The translations under genes were made by a program, and so were the position numbers. The notes under the pieces were generated by a model. It made no database searches and was not told where the DNA came from. It saw only the letters and a list, made by a program, of their open reading frames with translations. This document shows positions 33,805-41,393 of a stretch of DNA of 64,000 nt, one piece after another; the first letter of the stretch is position 1; each line of letters starts with the position of its first letter. The stretch covers positions 1,488,001-1,552,000 of the forward strand of contig NZ_CP011340.1 in the NCBI RefSeq assembly GCF_001278075.1. The letters are read 5' to 3'. Source of the stretch: Streptomyces pristinaespiralis. GTDB taxonomy: Bacteria > Actinomycetota > Actinomycetes > Streptomycetales > Streptomycetaceae.

Positions 33805-35022
33805 TCAGCGAAGGTCGTCGAAGACCGCTCTCAGATTCTCCAACGCCTGTGCCACATGCGGCAGTTCCAGCGGCTCGGCGGAGGCCAGCGACTCGAGCCG
33901 CTGCTCGGCGGTGGCGCCCAGGAAGGGCGCGGTGTCCAGCCTGACGTGCAGGGCGCCCAGTTCGTCGCCGAACCGGTGCCCGCCGGGCACCGGCGTGCCG
34001 AGGCGCCCGGTCAGATGCTCCTCCAGCTCCATGGAGTCGCTGATGCCCAGCTCGGCGAGCCGGCCACGCAGCGGGCTCAGGTCGGCGTAGAGGTGCCGGC
34101 CCGCCTGCGGGGGCCGGGAGACCGCGCCGGCCGCCACAACGGTGCGGTGCACGGCGGCGGCGGTCCGCGCGTGCAGCGCGGCGGCTTCCGACGCCCGCCC
34201 GGTGATCTCCGGGGGCTCGTCGAGCGCGTGCGCCGCGGCGGCGGCGACCGGAGCGGGGACGACCGCGCCGAGCGCGGTCAGGATGTCGAGGGTCCTGGCC
34301 CGCCGGGCGGCGCCCTCCTCGCCCTGCGCGAAGCGGGCGACGGAGACGGGCCAGGAGGACGGGAGGAGCGCGCCGGCCAGGTCGCTCAGGACCGTCACCT
34401 GCTCCGCGTACATCTCGGCGGGACTGACCAGCACCGTCTCGTGCGGCTCGTGGACGGTGTCGCGCCAGGTCTCGTCGCTGATGATGTGCAGCCCCTCGCC
34501 GACCGCCGCCTCGCAGACCTCGCTCAGCATCTCGGGCGGGGTGACCGTGGCGGTCGGATCGTCCGCGACGGACAGCAGGAGCAGCCGGGGCCGGCCGCCT
34601 TCCAGCCGCACCCTGCGCACGGTCTCGAGCAGCGCGACCGGGTCCGGCACACCGCCGCACTCCGCGGGGACGGGCACGTGGTAGGCGGGACGCCCGAGCA
34701 GCCGCACCTGCGGGGTCCACCAGGCAGGGCACGGACGGGGCATCAGTACGTCACCGCCGTACGCGCCGAGCAGCGCGAACAGCAGTGACTGCGCGCCGGA
34801 CGCGGCGACGACCTCACCGGGGCGGCTGCGCAGTCCGCGACGCCACCAGTATCCGCAGGCCGCCTCCCGCAGCGTCGGCCCGCCGCCCGGCGGCTCGCCC
34901 TCCGCCGCATCCGCGGCAGCGGCCAGGACGTCGCTGAGCGCGGGCAGCACGGGAAGCCCCGCGTCGGGGGCGGGCGGCCCGTAGCGGACGGGGCCGTGGC
35001 CCTCCCGATCAGGTCCCGTCAT
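33805..35022 (-). CDS. Fold-type I aminotransferase-like protein lacking any lysine
   Basis: A 405-residue protein with the layout of class I/II aminotransferases: VVAASGAQSLLFALLGAYGGDVLMPRPCPAWW (cofactor phosphate region), GLHIISDETWRDTVHE (the Asp that would contact the pyridine nitrogen, with Trp where Tyr is usual) and SSWPVSVARF (phosphate-binding Arg region). The segment that should read S-x-S-K is VTVLSDLAGALLPSSW, and I find no lysine anywhere in the protein. It cannot form the usual internal aldimine and is probably a pseudoenzyme or regulator. ATG at 35022 is chosen because GGAGG lies 8 nt upstream; a GTG at 35037 is also in frame. Confidence 0.85.
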   Translation of the reverse strand: MTGPDREGHGPVRYGPPAPDAGLPVLPALSDVLAAAADAAEGEPPGGGPTLREAACGYWWRRGLRSRPGEVVAASGAQSLLFALLGAYGGDVLMPRPCPAWWTPQVRLLGRPAYHVPVPAECGGVPDPVALLETVRRVRLEGGRPRLLLLSVADDPTATVTPPEMLSEVCEAAVGEGLHIISDETWRDTVHEPHETVLVSPAEMYAEQVTVLSDLAGALLPSSWPVSVARFAQGEEGAARRARTLDILTALGAVVPAPVAAAAAHALDEPPEITGRASEAAALHARTAAAVHRTVVAAGAVSRPPQAGRHLYADLSPLRGRLAELGISDSMELEEHLTGRLGTPVPGGHRFGDELGALHVRLDTAPFLGATAEQRLESLASAEPLELPHVAQALENLRAVFDDLR

Positions 35023-35199
35023 CCCATCCACCTCCACCGCTCACGCGCCCCGGCTCGTCTGCCCGTCCACGAGCCCTTTATACGGAGGATCCTCGCCCGG
35101 CGCCCCGCAGGAGGGGCCGTCCGCCGGTGCGGCATGGCCTGCGACACGGATGGCGTGCGGTCCGGCGTGCCCGGGGCGGTCCCGGGGTAATCGCGGAAC

Positions 35200-36726
35200 A
35201 TGTCCGACGCACACGCACCTCACCTTCCAGGCACACGACCGGCCGGCGGGCAGCCGCTCCGCGGGCGGATCACGGCGCTGCTCGGGCGATGGGACCGCAA
35301 GGTCTTCCACACCGTGGCGACACGGGAGTGGCCCGGCGCGGAGCCGGTGCTGCCCCGGCTGAGCCGCAGCGCCAACCACGGCCTCCTGTGGTTCGGCGCG
35401 GCCGCCGGGATCGCCGCTCTGGGCCGTGACGCGCGCTCGCGGCGTGCCGCCGTGCGCGGTGTCGCCTCCCTGGCCGTCGCCTCCGCCGTCATCAACACCG
35501 TGGGCAAGCGCTCCGTGCGCCGGGCACGGCCGCTCCTCGACGCGGTGCCCGTGATACGGCAGTTGAAGCGGCAGCCCTTCACCACGTCCTTCCCCTCCGG
35601 GCACTCCGCGTCCGCCGCCGCCTTCGCGACGGGGGTCGCCCTGGAGTCGAAGAGCTGGGGAGCCGTCGTCGCGCCCGTGGCGGCGTCCGTCGCCTTCTCC
35701 CGCGTCTACACGGGCGTCCACTTCCCGAGCGACGTGCTCGTCGGCGCGGCGCTGGGGGTGGGCGCGGCGTTCGCGGTGCGCGGCGTGGTCCCGACCAGGT
35801 CGCAGCTGCCGGCCCCCGGCACGCCGCACGCCGACGCTCCGCAGATGCCCGACGGCGAGGGCCTGATCGTGGTCGTCAACCGCGAGTCGGGCTCCGCCGG
35901 CACGGCGCCGGTCGTGCAGGAGGCACTGCCGAGGGCGGAGGTGGTGGTGTGCGACCCCGACGAGCTGCGGACCGAGCTGGAGAAGGCCGCGGGCAGGGGA
36001 CGCGCGCTGGGCATCCTCGGCGGGGACGGGACGGTCAACAGGGCGGCGGCGGTGGCCGCCGCCCGGGGCGTGCCGCTGGCCGTCTTCCCCGGGGGCACGC
36101 TCAACCACTTCGCGTACGACCTGGGCATAGAGTCCGTCGAGGACACCTGCCGGGCACTGGCCGCGGGTGACGCGGTCCGGGTCGACCTGGGCAGGTTCAC
36201 GCCGGGGCCGGACGGCAGCGAGGAGCCGGGCCACTTCCTCAACACGTTCAGCCTCGGGGTGTACCCGGACCTGGTGCGCGTCAGGGAACGCTGGTCTCCG
36301 CGGATCGGCGGCTGGCCCGCCGGAGTGCTGGCGGCGGTACTGGTCCTGCGCGGCCGGCGGCCGTTGGAGGCGGAGGTACAGGGCAGACGGCGCCCGATGT
36401 GGCTGCTGTTCGCGGGCAACGGCGTCTACAAGGGCGTCGGGCCGACGCCGGGCCACCGGCAGAACCTCGTGGACGGCCTGCTGGACGTCCGCGTGGTGCA
36501 CGGCGGCCGCGCACCCGGCTGGCGGCTGCCGGCCGCGGCGCTCATCGGCAAGCTGCACCGCTCCCCCGTCCATGCGACACGGCACCTGCGGCGGCTGCGC
36601 ATCGGCGGCCTGGCACCGGGGACCCTGCTCGCCTACGACGGTGAAGTGGCCCTGGCGCCGCCGGAGTTGGTCCTGGACAAGGTCCCGGAGGCGCTGACGG
36701 TCTACCGTCCGCAGGATCTTCTCTAG
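35200..36726 (+). CDS. Bifunctional PAP2 phosphatase/diacylglycerol-kinase-family lipid enzyme
   Basis: A 508-residue two-domain protein. The N-terminal PAP2 domain has all three phosphatase motifs: KRSVRRARP (C1), FPSGHSAS (C2) and SRVYTGVHFPSD (C3, with catalytic His). From about residue 225 comes a DAGK catalytic domain: VVVNRESGSAG, GILGGDGTVNRAA (nucleotide-binding loop) and FPGGTLNHFAYDLGI. It combines dephosphorylation of a lipid phosphate with phosphorylation of a lipid or sphingoid/polyprenyl-type alcohol; the substrate is unknown. The fusion is an established actinobacterial architecture. ATG at 35200, divergent from the lysine-free aminotransferase gene across 177 bp. Confidence 0.92.
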   Translation: MSDAHAPHLPGTRPAGGQPLRGRITALLGRWDRKVFHTVATREWPGAEPVLPRLSRSANHGLLWFGAAAGIAALGRDARSRRAAVRGVASLAVASAVINTVGKRSVRRARPLLDAVPVIRQLKRQPFTTSFPSGHSASAAAFATGVALESKSWGAVVAPVAASVAFSRVYTGVHFPSDVLVGAALGVGAAFAVRGVVPTRSQLPAPGTPHADAPQMPDGEGLIVVVNRESGSAGTAPVVQEALPRAEVVVCDPDELRTELEKAAGRGRALGILGGDGTVNRAAAVAAARGVPLAVFPGGTLNHFAYDLGIESVEDTCRALAAGDAVRVDLGRFTPGPDGSEEPGHFLNTFSLGVYPDLVRVRERWSPRIGGWPAGVLAAVLVLRGRRPLEAEVQGRRRPMWLLFAGNGVYKGVGPTPGHRQNLVDGLLDVRVVHGGRAPGWRLPAAALIGKLHRSPVHATRHLRRLRIGGLAPGTLLAYDGEVALAPPELVLDKVPEALTVYRPQDLL

Positions 36727-36783
36727 CGCCGGGGCCGCGTCCCTCACGCGCCTGCCGCGTCCTGCCGCGCTCCTGCGGCGGCG

Positions 36784-37209
36784 TCAGAAACGCAGCACGT
36801 ACCGCCGTTGCCACGGCGTCTCCACGGCGCCCCGGTGGTAGTGGTCGCGCACATACGCGACGGCGTCCTCGGCGGGGACGCCGTCCAGGACGGCCAGGCA
36901 GGCGAGTGCGGTGCCCGTGCGGCCGCGGCCGCCGCCGCAGGCGATCTCGACCCGTTCCGTCGCGGCGCGGGTCCATGCCTGTTCCAGCAGGGCGCGCGCC
37001 TGCCGGGGGTCGGCCGGCAGCCGGAAGTCGGGCCAGCGGATCCAGCTCGCCTCCCAGTCGGTCGCGGGAGGCTGCCGGCCGAGCAGATAGACGCCGAACT
37101 CCGGCCGGGGACCGGCCGGCAGCGGCTTGCGCAGACCCCTGCCGCGCACCAGCCGACCGCTCGGCAGCCGCATGATCCCGTCACCTTCGGATGGCCATGT
37201 CTCCGTCAC
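36784..37209 (-). CDS. Protein tyrosine/dual-specificity phosphatase-like protein
   Basis: A 141-residue cysteine-phosphatase-fold protein. The active-site loop IACGGGRGRTGTALACLAVL gives Cys91 and Arg97 in the C-x5-R-[ST] arrangement. The His that usually precedes the Cys is Ala here. ASWIRWPDFRLPADP resembles the general-acid (WPD-like) region. It is probably an active but divergent phosphatase. The protein ends VAYVRDHYHRGAVETPWQRRYVLRF. ATG/GTG-type start at 37209 and divergent from the next methyltransferase gene, with a 16-bp palindrome between them. Confidence 0.82.
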   Translation of the reverse strand: MTETWPSEGDGIMRLPSGRLVRGRGLRKPLPAGPRPEFGVYLLGRQPPATDWEASWIRWPDFRLPADPRQARALLEQAWTRAATERVEIACGGGRGRTGTALACLAVLDGVPAEDAVAYVRDHYHRGAVETPWQRRYVLRF

Positions 37210-37247
37210 CCGGCCAGCCTATCCATCCGCCCGGGCTGTCCACCATC

Positions 37248-37263
37248 CAAGACACGGGTCTTG
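37248..37263. promoter_or_regulatory. Palindromic operator candidate between divergent phosphatase and methyltransferase genes
   Basis: CAAGAC-ACGG-GTCTTG (37248-37263) is a perfect 6-bp inverted repeat with a 4-bp centre. Its right edge overlaps TTGAAA (37261-37266), which may be the -35 element for a TAGCGT (37282-37287) -10. This suggests a repressor site controlling the methyltransferase and possibly the divergent phosphatase gene. No regulator gene adjoins. Confidence 0.45.
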
Positions 37264-37319
37264 AAATACGGGACGGAGGCGTAGCGTTGCGGCATCGCCT
37301 CAGCAGAAGGAGACAGGTC

Positions 37320-38129
37320 ATGCCGCAGGAGACAGCCGTCTACACGCACGGGCACCACGAGTCCGTACTGCGCTCCCACACCTGGCGCACCGCGGCGAAC
37401 TCGGCCGCCTACCTCGTCGGTGAACTGCGCCAGGGGGCGGACGTGCTGGACGTGGGCTGCGGGCCCGGCACCATCACCGCCGATCTCGCGGAACTGGTCG
37501 CGCCGGGGCGGGTCACGGCCGTCGACGCCGCGGAAGGCGTGCTCGAGCAGGCACGGGCGCACGTGGAACAACGCGGCCTGGACAACGTGCGGTTCGCCGT
37601 GGCCGACGTCCACGCGCTGGACTTCCCCGACGACTCCTTCGACGTCGTCCACGCCCATCAGGTGCTCCAGCACGTAGGTGACCCGGTGCAGGCGCTGCGC
37701 GAGATGCGGCGGGTGTGCCGCCCCGGCGGGATCGTCGCGGCACGCGACAGCGACTACGAGGCGTTCGCCTGGTACCCCCGGCTCCCGGCGCTGGACGAGT
37801 GGCTGGAGCTGTACCGGCGGGTGGCCCGCGCCAACGGCGGCGAGCCGGATGCCGGCCGCAGACTCCTCTCGTGGGCCCGCGCGGCCGGCTTCACCGACAT
37901 CACCCCCAGCGCGGCGGCATGGTGCTTCGCCACACCGGCGGACCGCACATGGTGGAGCGGCCTGTGGGCCGACCGCACGGTCGCCTCTGTGTACGCGGAG
38001 CTCGCCGTGGAGGGCGGGCACACCACGCACGAGCGGCTGCGGACGATCGCCGACGCGTGGCACACCTGGGGCGACCACGACGACGCATGGTTCATGGTTC
38101 CGCACGGAGAGGTGCTCTGCCGGGTGTGA
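37320..38129 (+). CDS. Class I SAM-dependent methyltransferase (UbiE-like)
   Basis: A 269-residue methyltransferase. Motif I is VLDVGCGPGTITADLAE, strand 2 VTAVDAAEGVLEQAR, then FAVADVHALDFPDDSFDVVHAHQVLQHVGDPVQALREMRRVCRPGGIVAARDSDY. The C-terminal cap carries WWSGLWADRTVASVYAE, the pattern of UbiE/COQ5-like small-molecule methyltransferases. ATG at 37320 follows AGAAGGAG, a strong ribosome-binding site. Substrate unknown. It is followed by a VOC-domain gene about 70 bp downstream that appears to have its own promoter. Confidence 0.9.
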   Translation: MPQETAVYTHGHHESVLRSHTWRTAANSAAYLVGELRQGADVLDVGCGPGTITADLAELVAPGRVTAVDAAEGVLEQARAHVEQRGLDNVRFAVADVHALDFPDDSFDVVHAHQVLQHVGDPVQALREMRRVCRPGGIVAARDSDYEAFAWYPRLPALDEWLELYRRVARANGGEPDAGRRLLSWARAAGFTDITPSAAAWCFATPADRTWWSGLWADRTVASVYAELAVEGGHTTHERLRTIADAWHTWGDHDDAWFMVPHGEVLCRV

Positions 38130-38196
38130 CCCGCCCCGCCCACGGGCCCGCCGGGCCCGATTCCGTCGCGCGGGATCGCCAACTACCCTCGCCCGT

Positions 38197-38550
38197 ATGG
38201 AGATCCTCGGAACCACGCTCCGCATCTGCGTCGACGACCTGGAAGCCTCCGCCGCGTTCTACGAACGCCTCACCGGCGCCCCGCCGCTCCGGTTCGAACG
38301 CGGCGGGGTCTCCGTGGCGGCCGTGGGCTGCTTCCTGCTGATGAGCGGCCCGGAGGCGGAACTGGAGATCCTGCGGAAGGTGTCGGCGACGATCGCCGTG
38401 AAGGACGTGGACGAGGCGTACGCGACCCTCACCGGCATCGGCGCACGGGTGCTCGCGGGCCCGGTGGAGACCCCCGTCGGCCGCAATCTGATCGCCGTCC
38501 ATCCCGACGGCTCGGTCTTCGAGTACGTCGACCGCCGGCCGGCCGCCTGA
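38197..38550 (+). CDS. VOC-family (glyoxalase/bleomycin-resistance-like) protein
   Basis: A 117-residue vicinal-oxygen-chelate protein with two beta-alpha-beta-beta-beta modules: TTLRICVDDLEASAAFYERLTGAPPLRFERGG, then ATIAVKDVDEAYATLTGIGARVLAGPVETPVGRNLIAVHPDGSVFEYVDRR. Such proteins chelate a metal with His/Glu or sequester small molecules; here the final Glu (FEYVD) is kept but an early His ligand is not evident, so catalysis is uncertain. TACCCT at 38184-38189 lies 7 nt before the ATG with no Shine-Dalgarno, so the mRNA is probably leaderless. Confidence 0.87.
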   Translation: MEILGTTLRICVDDLEASAAFYERLTGAPPLRFERGGVSVAAVGCFLLMSGPEAELEILRKVSATIAVKDVDEAYATLTGIGARVLAGPVETPVGRNLIAVHPDGSVFEYVDRRPAA

Positions 38551-38667
38551 CGACGGTGCACGTGGCGCCGCCCGCGCCGCGGAAATCGGTCGCGTCCCAA
38601 GAGGGAAGCCGTTAACTTCCGTCTGAGCGCACCGAGGTACGAGGCGCGACGGCGAAGGGAGCCGGTC

Positions 38668-39387
38668 ATGGAGACCGACGGCGCGCGGACCGACCGATTG
38701 GGCCTGCTGCTCGACCAGTTCGACAAGGCCAGGGAGATGGCTCAGGTACGGCTGACGGGACTCGGTGACGAGGAGTACCTGTGGGAGCCGGTCGCCAACT
38801 CCTGGTCGATCCGGCGCCGGGGCGAAGCGGTGACGCCCAGGGCGTACGGGCCGGGCGAGTGGGTGATCGACAAGGGCGCCCCCGACATCCCGGCGAACGA
38901 GTACGCCGAGATCGCCCGGCAGGCCGCCGGCGGCATGACGGTCGCCAAGATCGCCGACGACTGGAGCGTGAGCGTCGAGCGGGTCGAGCAGGTCCTCGCC
39001 CACACCGGGGAGCTCGAGCCCGACGACACGCCGATCACCACCATCGCGTGGCGGCTGGGGCACCTGCACTCCTGCTTCGCGGGCCAATGGGAGTGGACCT
39101 TCGGTGAACGGCGGCAGGAGCCGAAGCTGCTGGTCGACTTCACCCCCTCCGCCGACCTGGCGCTCGAGCGGTTCTGGAAGCTGATCGACCGCTGGCGCGA
39201 GAGCGTCGCCACCGTCACCGAGGAGCAACTCGACACGGTGGGCTTCTCGCAGTACCCGTACGGCTCCGATCCCGACGACCCGTTCATCACCGTGGTGGCG
39301 GGCGCCAACCTCGAACTCATCCACCACATGGCCGAGATCGCGCTGCTCCGCGACCTGTGGCGGGCCCGCTTCACCACGTCCGGGTAG
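38668..39387 (+). CDS. DinB-family protein with an inserted helix-turn-helix-like segment
   Basis: A 239-residue four-helix-bundle protein of the DinB/YfiT superfamily: LLLDQFDKAREMAQVRLTGLGDEEYLWEPVANSWSIRRRG at the start, RLGHLHSCFAGQWEWTFGERR with metal-type histidines, and LELIHHMAEIALLRDLW at the end. Residues about 81-112 (GGMTVAKIADDWSVSVERVEQVLAH) look like an inserted HTH between helices 1 and 2, not expected in a plain DinB protein. DinB proteins include thiol-dependent transferases using mycothiol or bacillithiol. ATG at 38668 with GAAGGGAG upstream; a hairpin terminator follows. Confidence 0.85.
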   Translation: METDGARTDRLGLLLDQFDKAREMAQVRLTGLGDEEYLWEPVANSWSIRRRGEAVTPRAYGPGEWVIDKGAPDIPANEYAEIARQAAGGMTVAKIADDWSVSVERVEQVLAHTGELEPDDTPITTIAWRLGHLHSCFAGQWEWTFGERRQEPKLLVDFTPSADLALERFWKLIDRWRESVATVTEEQLDTVGFSQYPYGSDPDDPFITVVAGANLELIHHMAEIALLRDLWRARFTTSG

Positions 39388-39388
39388 G

Positions 39389-39419
39389 CGAGAGGGAGCC
39401 GCGAGGGTGCTCCCTCGCG
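39389..39419 (+). terminator. Hairpin terminator after the DinB-family gene
   Basis: GAGGGAGC (39392-39399) and GCTCCCTC (39409-39416) form a perfect 8-bp stem, extended by two further pairs across one mismatch, starting directly after the stop codon. Confidence 0.6.
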
Positions 39420-39452
39420 TTCCGGATCCGCACGGCTGGGGCGCTTCGATGT

Positions 39453-39478
39453 CCGGCCTGCCGCGTCAGGCAGGCCGG
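39453..39478 (-). terminator. Hairpin spanning the GNAT stop codon
   Basis: CCGGCCTGCC (39453-39462) and GGCAGGCCGG (39469-39478) form a perfect 10-bp stem with a 6-nt loop. The acetyltransferase stop codon (39466-39468) lies in the loop, so the hairpin covers the 3' end of that minus-strand gene and can also back up termination from the DinB gene. Confidence 0.6.
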
Positions 39479-40053
39479 GCAGGCCCGCTCGTCATCTCCC
39501 GGGTGATCGCCCAGCGCTCGTGGTCGCGCCAGGCGCCGTCGATGTACAGGAAGTCGGGCGAGTACCCCTCGAGCCGGAAGCCGACCGACCGTACGAGCCC
39601 CAGTGAGGCAGTGTTGCCGGGCTGGATGTTGGCCTCCAGGCGGTGCAGACCGAGCCCGCTCGCCGCGAAGGCGTGCGCGACCAGGAGCCGCAGGCCCTCC
39701 CCCATCAGGCCGCGGCCCACGGCGTGCGCGAAGGCCCCGTAGCCGACGGCACCGCAGAGAAACGCGCCGTGGACGATGTTGTTGATGTTGATGTACCCCG
39801 CGATCCGGCCGGCCGGACGCTCACACACCAGGAAGCCCGCACGGGCCGGGTCCTCGATGAGCCGCCGCGCGTACCCGGCGAAGTCGTCGGGCGTGAGCGG
39901 CGGGAAGAGCCAGGGGCGGTGGAGCTCCTTGCTCCGCCGCGCGGCCGCGGTGAATTCGGCGGCATCCGCGTACGTGAGACGGCGCAGGGCGACGTGAGTG
40001 CCGGTGGCGACGTACGGGTCGCCCGAGGAGGACCGGGGTTCGGACTCGGACAT
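39466..40053 (-). CDS. GNAT N-acetyltransferase (RimJ/RimL-like)
   Basis: A 195-residue GNAT protein: VALRRLTYADAAEFTAAARRSKELHRPWLFPPLTPDDFAGY, GRIAGYININNIVHGAFLCGAVGYGAFAHAVGRGLMGEGLRLLVAHAFAASGLGLHRLEANIQPGNTASLGLVRSVGFRLEGYSPDFLYIDGAWRDHERWAI. The acetyl-CoA loop (GRGLMGEG) and the N-x2-S-x3-[VLI]-x3-GF signature place it with the ribosomal-protein alanine N-acetyltransferase-like enzymes, which acetylate N-terminal or small-molecule amines. ATG at 40053; its stop codon lies in a terminator hairpin loop. The true substrate may be a peptide or antibiotic, not a ribosomal protein. Confidence 0.9.
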   Translation of the reverse strand: MSESEPRSSSGDPYVATGTHVALRRLTYADAAEFTAAARRSKELHRPWLFPPLTPDDFAGYARRLIEDPARAGFLVCERPAGRIAGYININNIVHGAFLCGAVGYGAFAHAVGRGLMGEGLRLLVAHAFAASGLGLHRLEANIQPGNTASLGLVRSVGFRLEGYSPDFLYIDGAWRDHERWAITREMTSGPARPA

Positions 40054-40157
40054 GGCGTCAGCTTGTCATGCGACCACTCCCGCGGTGTCATGCGGCCTCG
40101 CCCCGGAGGCGGTCCGCATGCCCTCGTGATCCCGTGCGCCGGGCCACATCGGTGAGA

Positions 40158-40170
40158 CACTTGTCTGACA
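40158..40170. promoter_or_regulatory. Candidate GntR operator upstream of the GntR gene
   Basis: CACTTGTCTGACA (40158-40170) contains TGTC-T-GACA, a perfect 4-bp inverted repeat around one base, the form typical of GntR-family operators. The identical 13-mer lies at 41381-41393, at the start of the adenosine deaminase gene. It lies about 100 bp upstream of the regulator start. Confidence 0.5.
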
Positions 40171-40271
40171 GGGTCGGCTCCGCCTTCATGGGATCCACCG
40201 GGGTCCCGTGGGATCGTACGGGTTCGAACGGGGCCCGCCCCCGCGTGGTGAGCCGAGGAAGGGCCGGTCCA

Positions 40272-41018
40272 GTGGCAGTCAGCAGGCAGCAGCGCAGGCC
40301 CGTCGTGGTCCTGTACGAGCGGATCGCGGACGCCATCCGCGAAGGCGTCTATCCGCCCGGGTCCACCCTGCCCTCTGAACCCCGGCTCGCCGGCGAGCTC
40401 GGCGTCAGCCGCCCCGCCCTGCGTGAGGCGCTGCTGCTGCTCCAGGAGGACGGCCTGCTGTCCGTCCGCCGGGGCGTCGGACGAACGGTCAACGCCCATC
40501 CGCCCCGGCGCGGATACGAGCACCTCCAGCCGCTGGAACACCTGCTCTCCGGCGGCGGAGCGCCGCTGCGGGTGCGGCCGCTGCTGCGGACGACGGAGGA
40601 ACCGACCGACTTCACCGCCCAGCACCTGCTCGCGCCCGCCGGGTCCGAGCTGCGCTTCTGGGAGTCCCTGCTGAACGGCGACGGCGCGACGGGGGTGCTG
40701 AGCCACGAGTGGGCGGCGCCGGAGGAGACGCTGGAGGCGGCGCATCCCGCGTTCGCGGCGGCGCTGCGGGAGGCCGCGCCCGCGGTCTCGATGCTCGCCG
40801 CGCTGACCGGGGCGTCGCGCGGCATCGCCCTCACCGCGCACAGCGGCGTCAGCGCGACACTCCTCGGCACCCGCCGCGGCCGGCAACTCGACCGGGCGGC
40901 GGACACACCGGCGGTACTCGTGACTCAGGTGGTGCGGGTCGGGGAGGTGCCGGTGCTGGCGGCGAAGCATGTGCTGGCGACGGGTGCGGCGGCGTTGCCG
41001 GTACGCCAGTCGAACTGA
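40272..41018 (+). CDS. GntR-family transcriptional regulator (UTRA-type effector domain)
   Basis: A 248-residue regulator. The N-terminal GntR winged helix covers residues about 7-75 (VLYERIADAIREGVYPPGSTLPSEPRLAGELGVSRPALREALLLLQEDGLLSVRRGVGRTVN). The C-terminal half (LRVRPLLRTTEEPTDFTAQHLLAPAGSELRFWESLLNGDG) is UTRA-like, a chorismate-lyase-fold effector domain. Effector unknown. GTG at 40272 is chosen because GAGGAAGG precedes it by about 10 nt. A TGTCTGACA operator-like site lies upstream, and the same 13-mer sits at the following adenosine deaminase gene, suggesting autoregulation and control of that gene. Confidence 0.9.
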   Translation: MAVSRQQRRPVVVLYERIADAIREGVYPPGSTLPSEPRLAGELGVSRPALREALLLLQEDGLLSVRRGVGRTVNAHPPRRGYEHLQPLEHLLSGGGAPLRVRPLLRTTEEPTDFTAQHLLAPAGSELRFWESLLNGDGATGVLSHEWAAPEETLEAAHPAFAAALREAAPAVSMLAALTGASRGIALTAHSGVSATLLGTRRGRQLDRAADTPAVLVTQVVRVGEVPVLAAKHVLATGAAALPVRQSN

Positions 41019-41039
41019 CGCAACGCCGCGCCTGCGGCG

Positions 41040-41340
41040 GGCCTGTTCCCCACCCCGTCACTTCCCGAACCGGGCTCCGCCCGGGCTCGTACCGCGCTCC
41101 GCGCGGTGTTCCGGGGGCTCCTCCCCCCAGGCCTGGCGGCGTAGGGACCCCACCGCGCCTCGAACGCCGGCGGGGCTGATCTCGCGTAGCGAAATGCAGC
41201 CCGCCCGGGGGCACCTCCCACGGCCGCCAGGCCGTAGGGGGAACTTGAGGGCACCGTGCGGAGCGCGGTACGCCGCCCGCAGGGCGGCACGGGTCCGGCG
41301 CCTGCCCGGCCAGGGGCGGGCTGGGGAACAGGCTCCGCGC
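41040..41340. repeat. GC-rich intergenic element with nested inverted repeats
   Basis: A 359-bp gap between the GntR and adenosine deaminase genes holds no supportable gene but dense dyad symmetry. GGCCTGGCGGC (41128-41138) pairs with GCCGCCAGGCC (41223-41233), flanked by C- and G-runs that extend the pairing. Inside, GGCGGGGCTGATCTCGC faces GCGAAATGCAGCCCGCC. Repeated CCGCGCTCCGCGCGG-type and GGCTCCGC motifs flank it. This matches the families of mobile-looking intergenic repeats common in Streptomyces chromosomes. Confidence 0.6.
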
Positions 41341-41365
41341 AGCGGCTCCGCAGTGACCCGTGCCG

Positions 41366-41393
41366 TACACTCCCCGGATGCACTTGTCTGACA
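41366..41393 (+). promoter_or_regulatory. add: Leaderless promoter and operator of the adenosine deaminase gene
   Basis: TACACT (41366-41371) ends exactly 7 nt before the ATG at 41378, with no Shine-Dalgarno, as expected for a leaderless transcript beginning at the start codon. CACTTGTCTGACA (41381-41393), identical to a site before the upstream GntR gene, overlaps codons 2-6, so a bound regulator would block transcription initiation. Confidence 0.55.
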
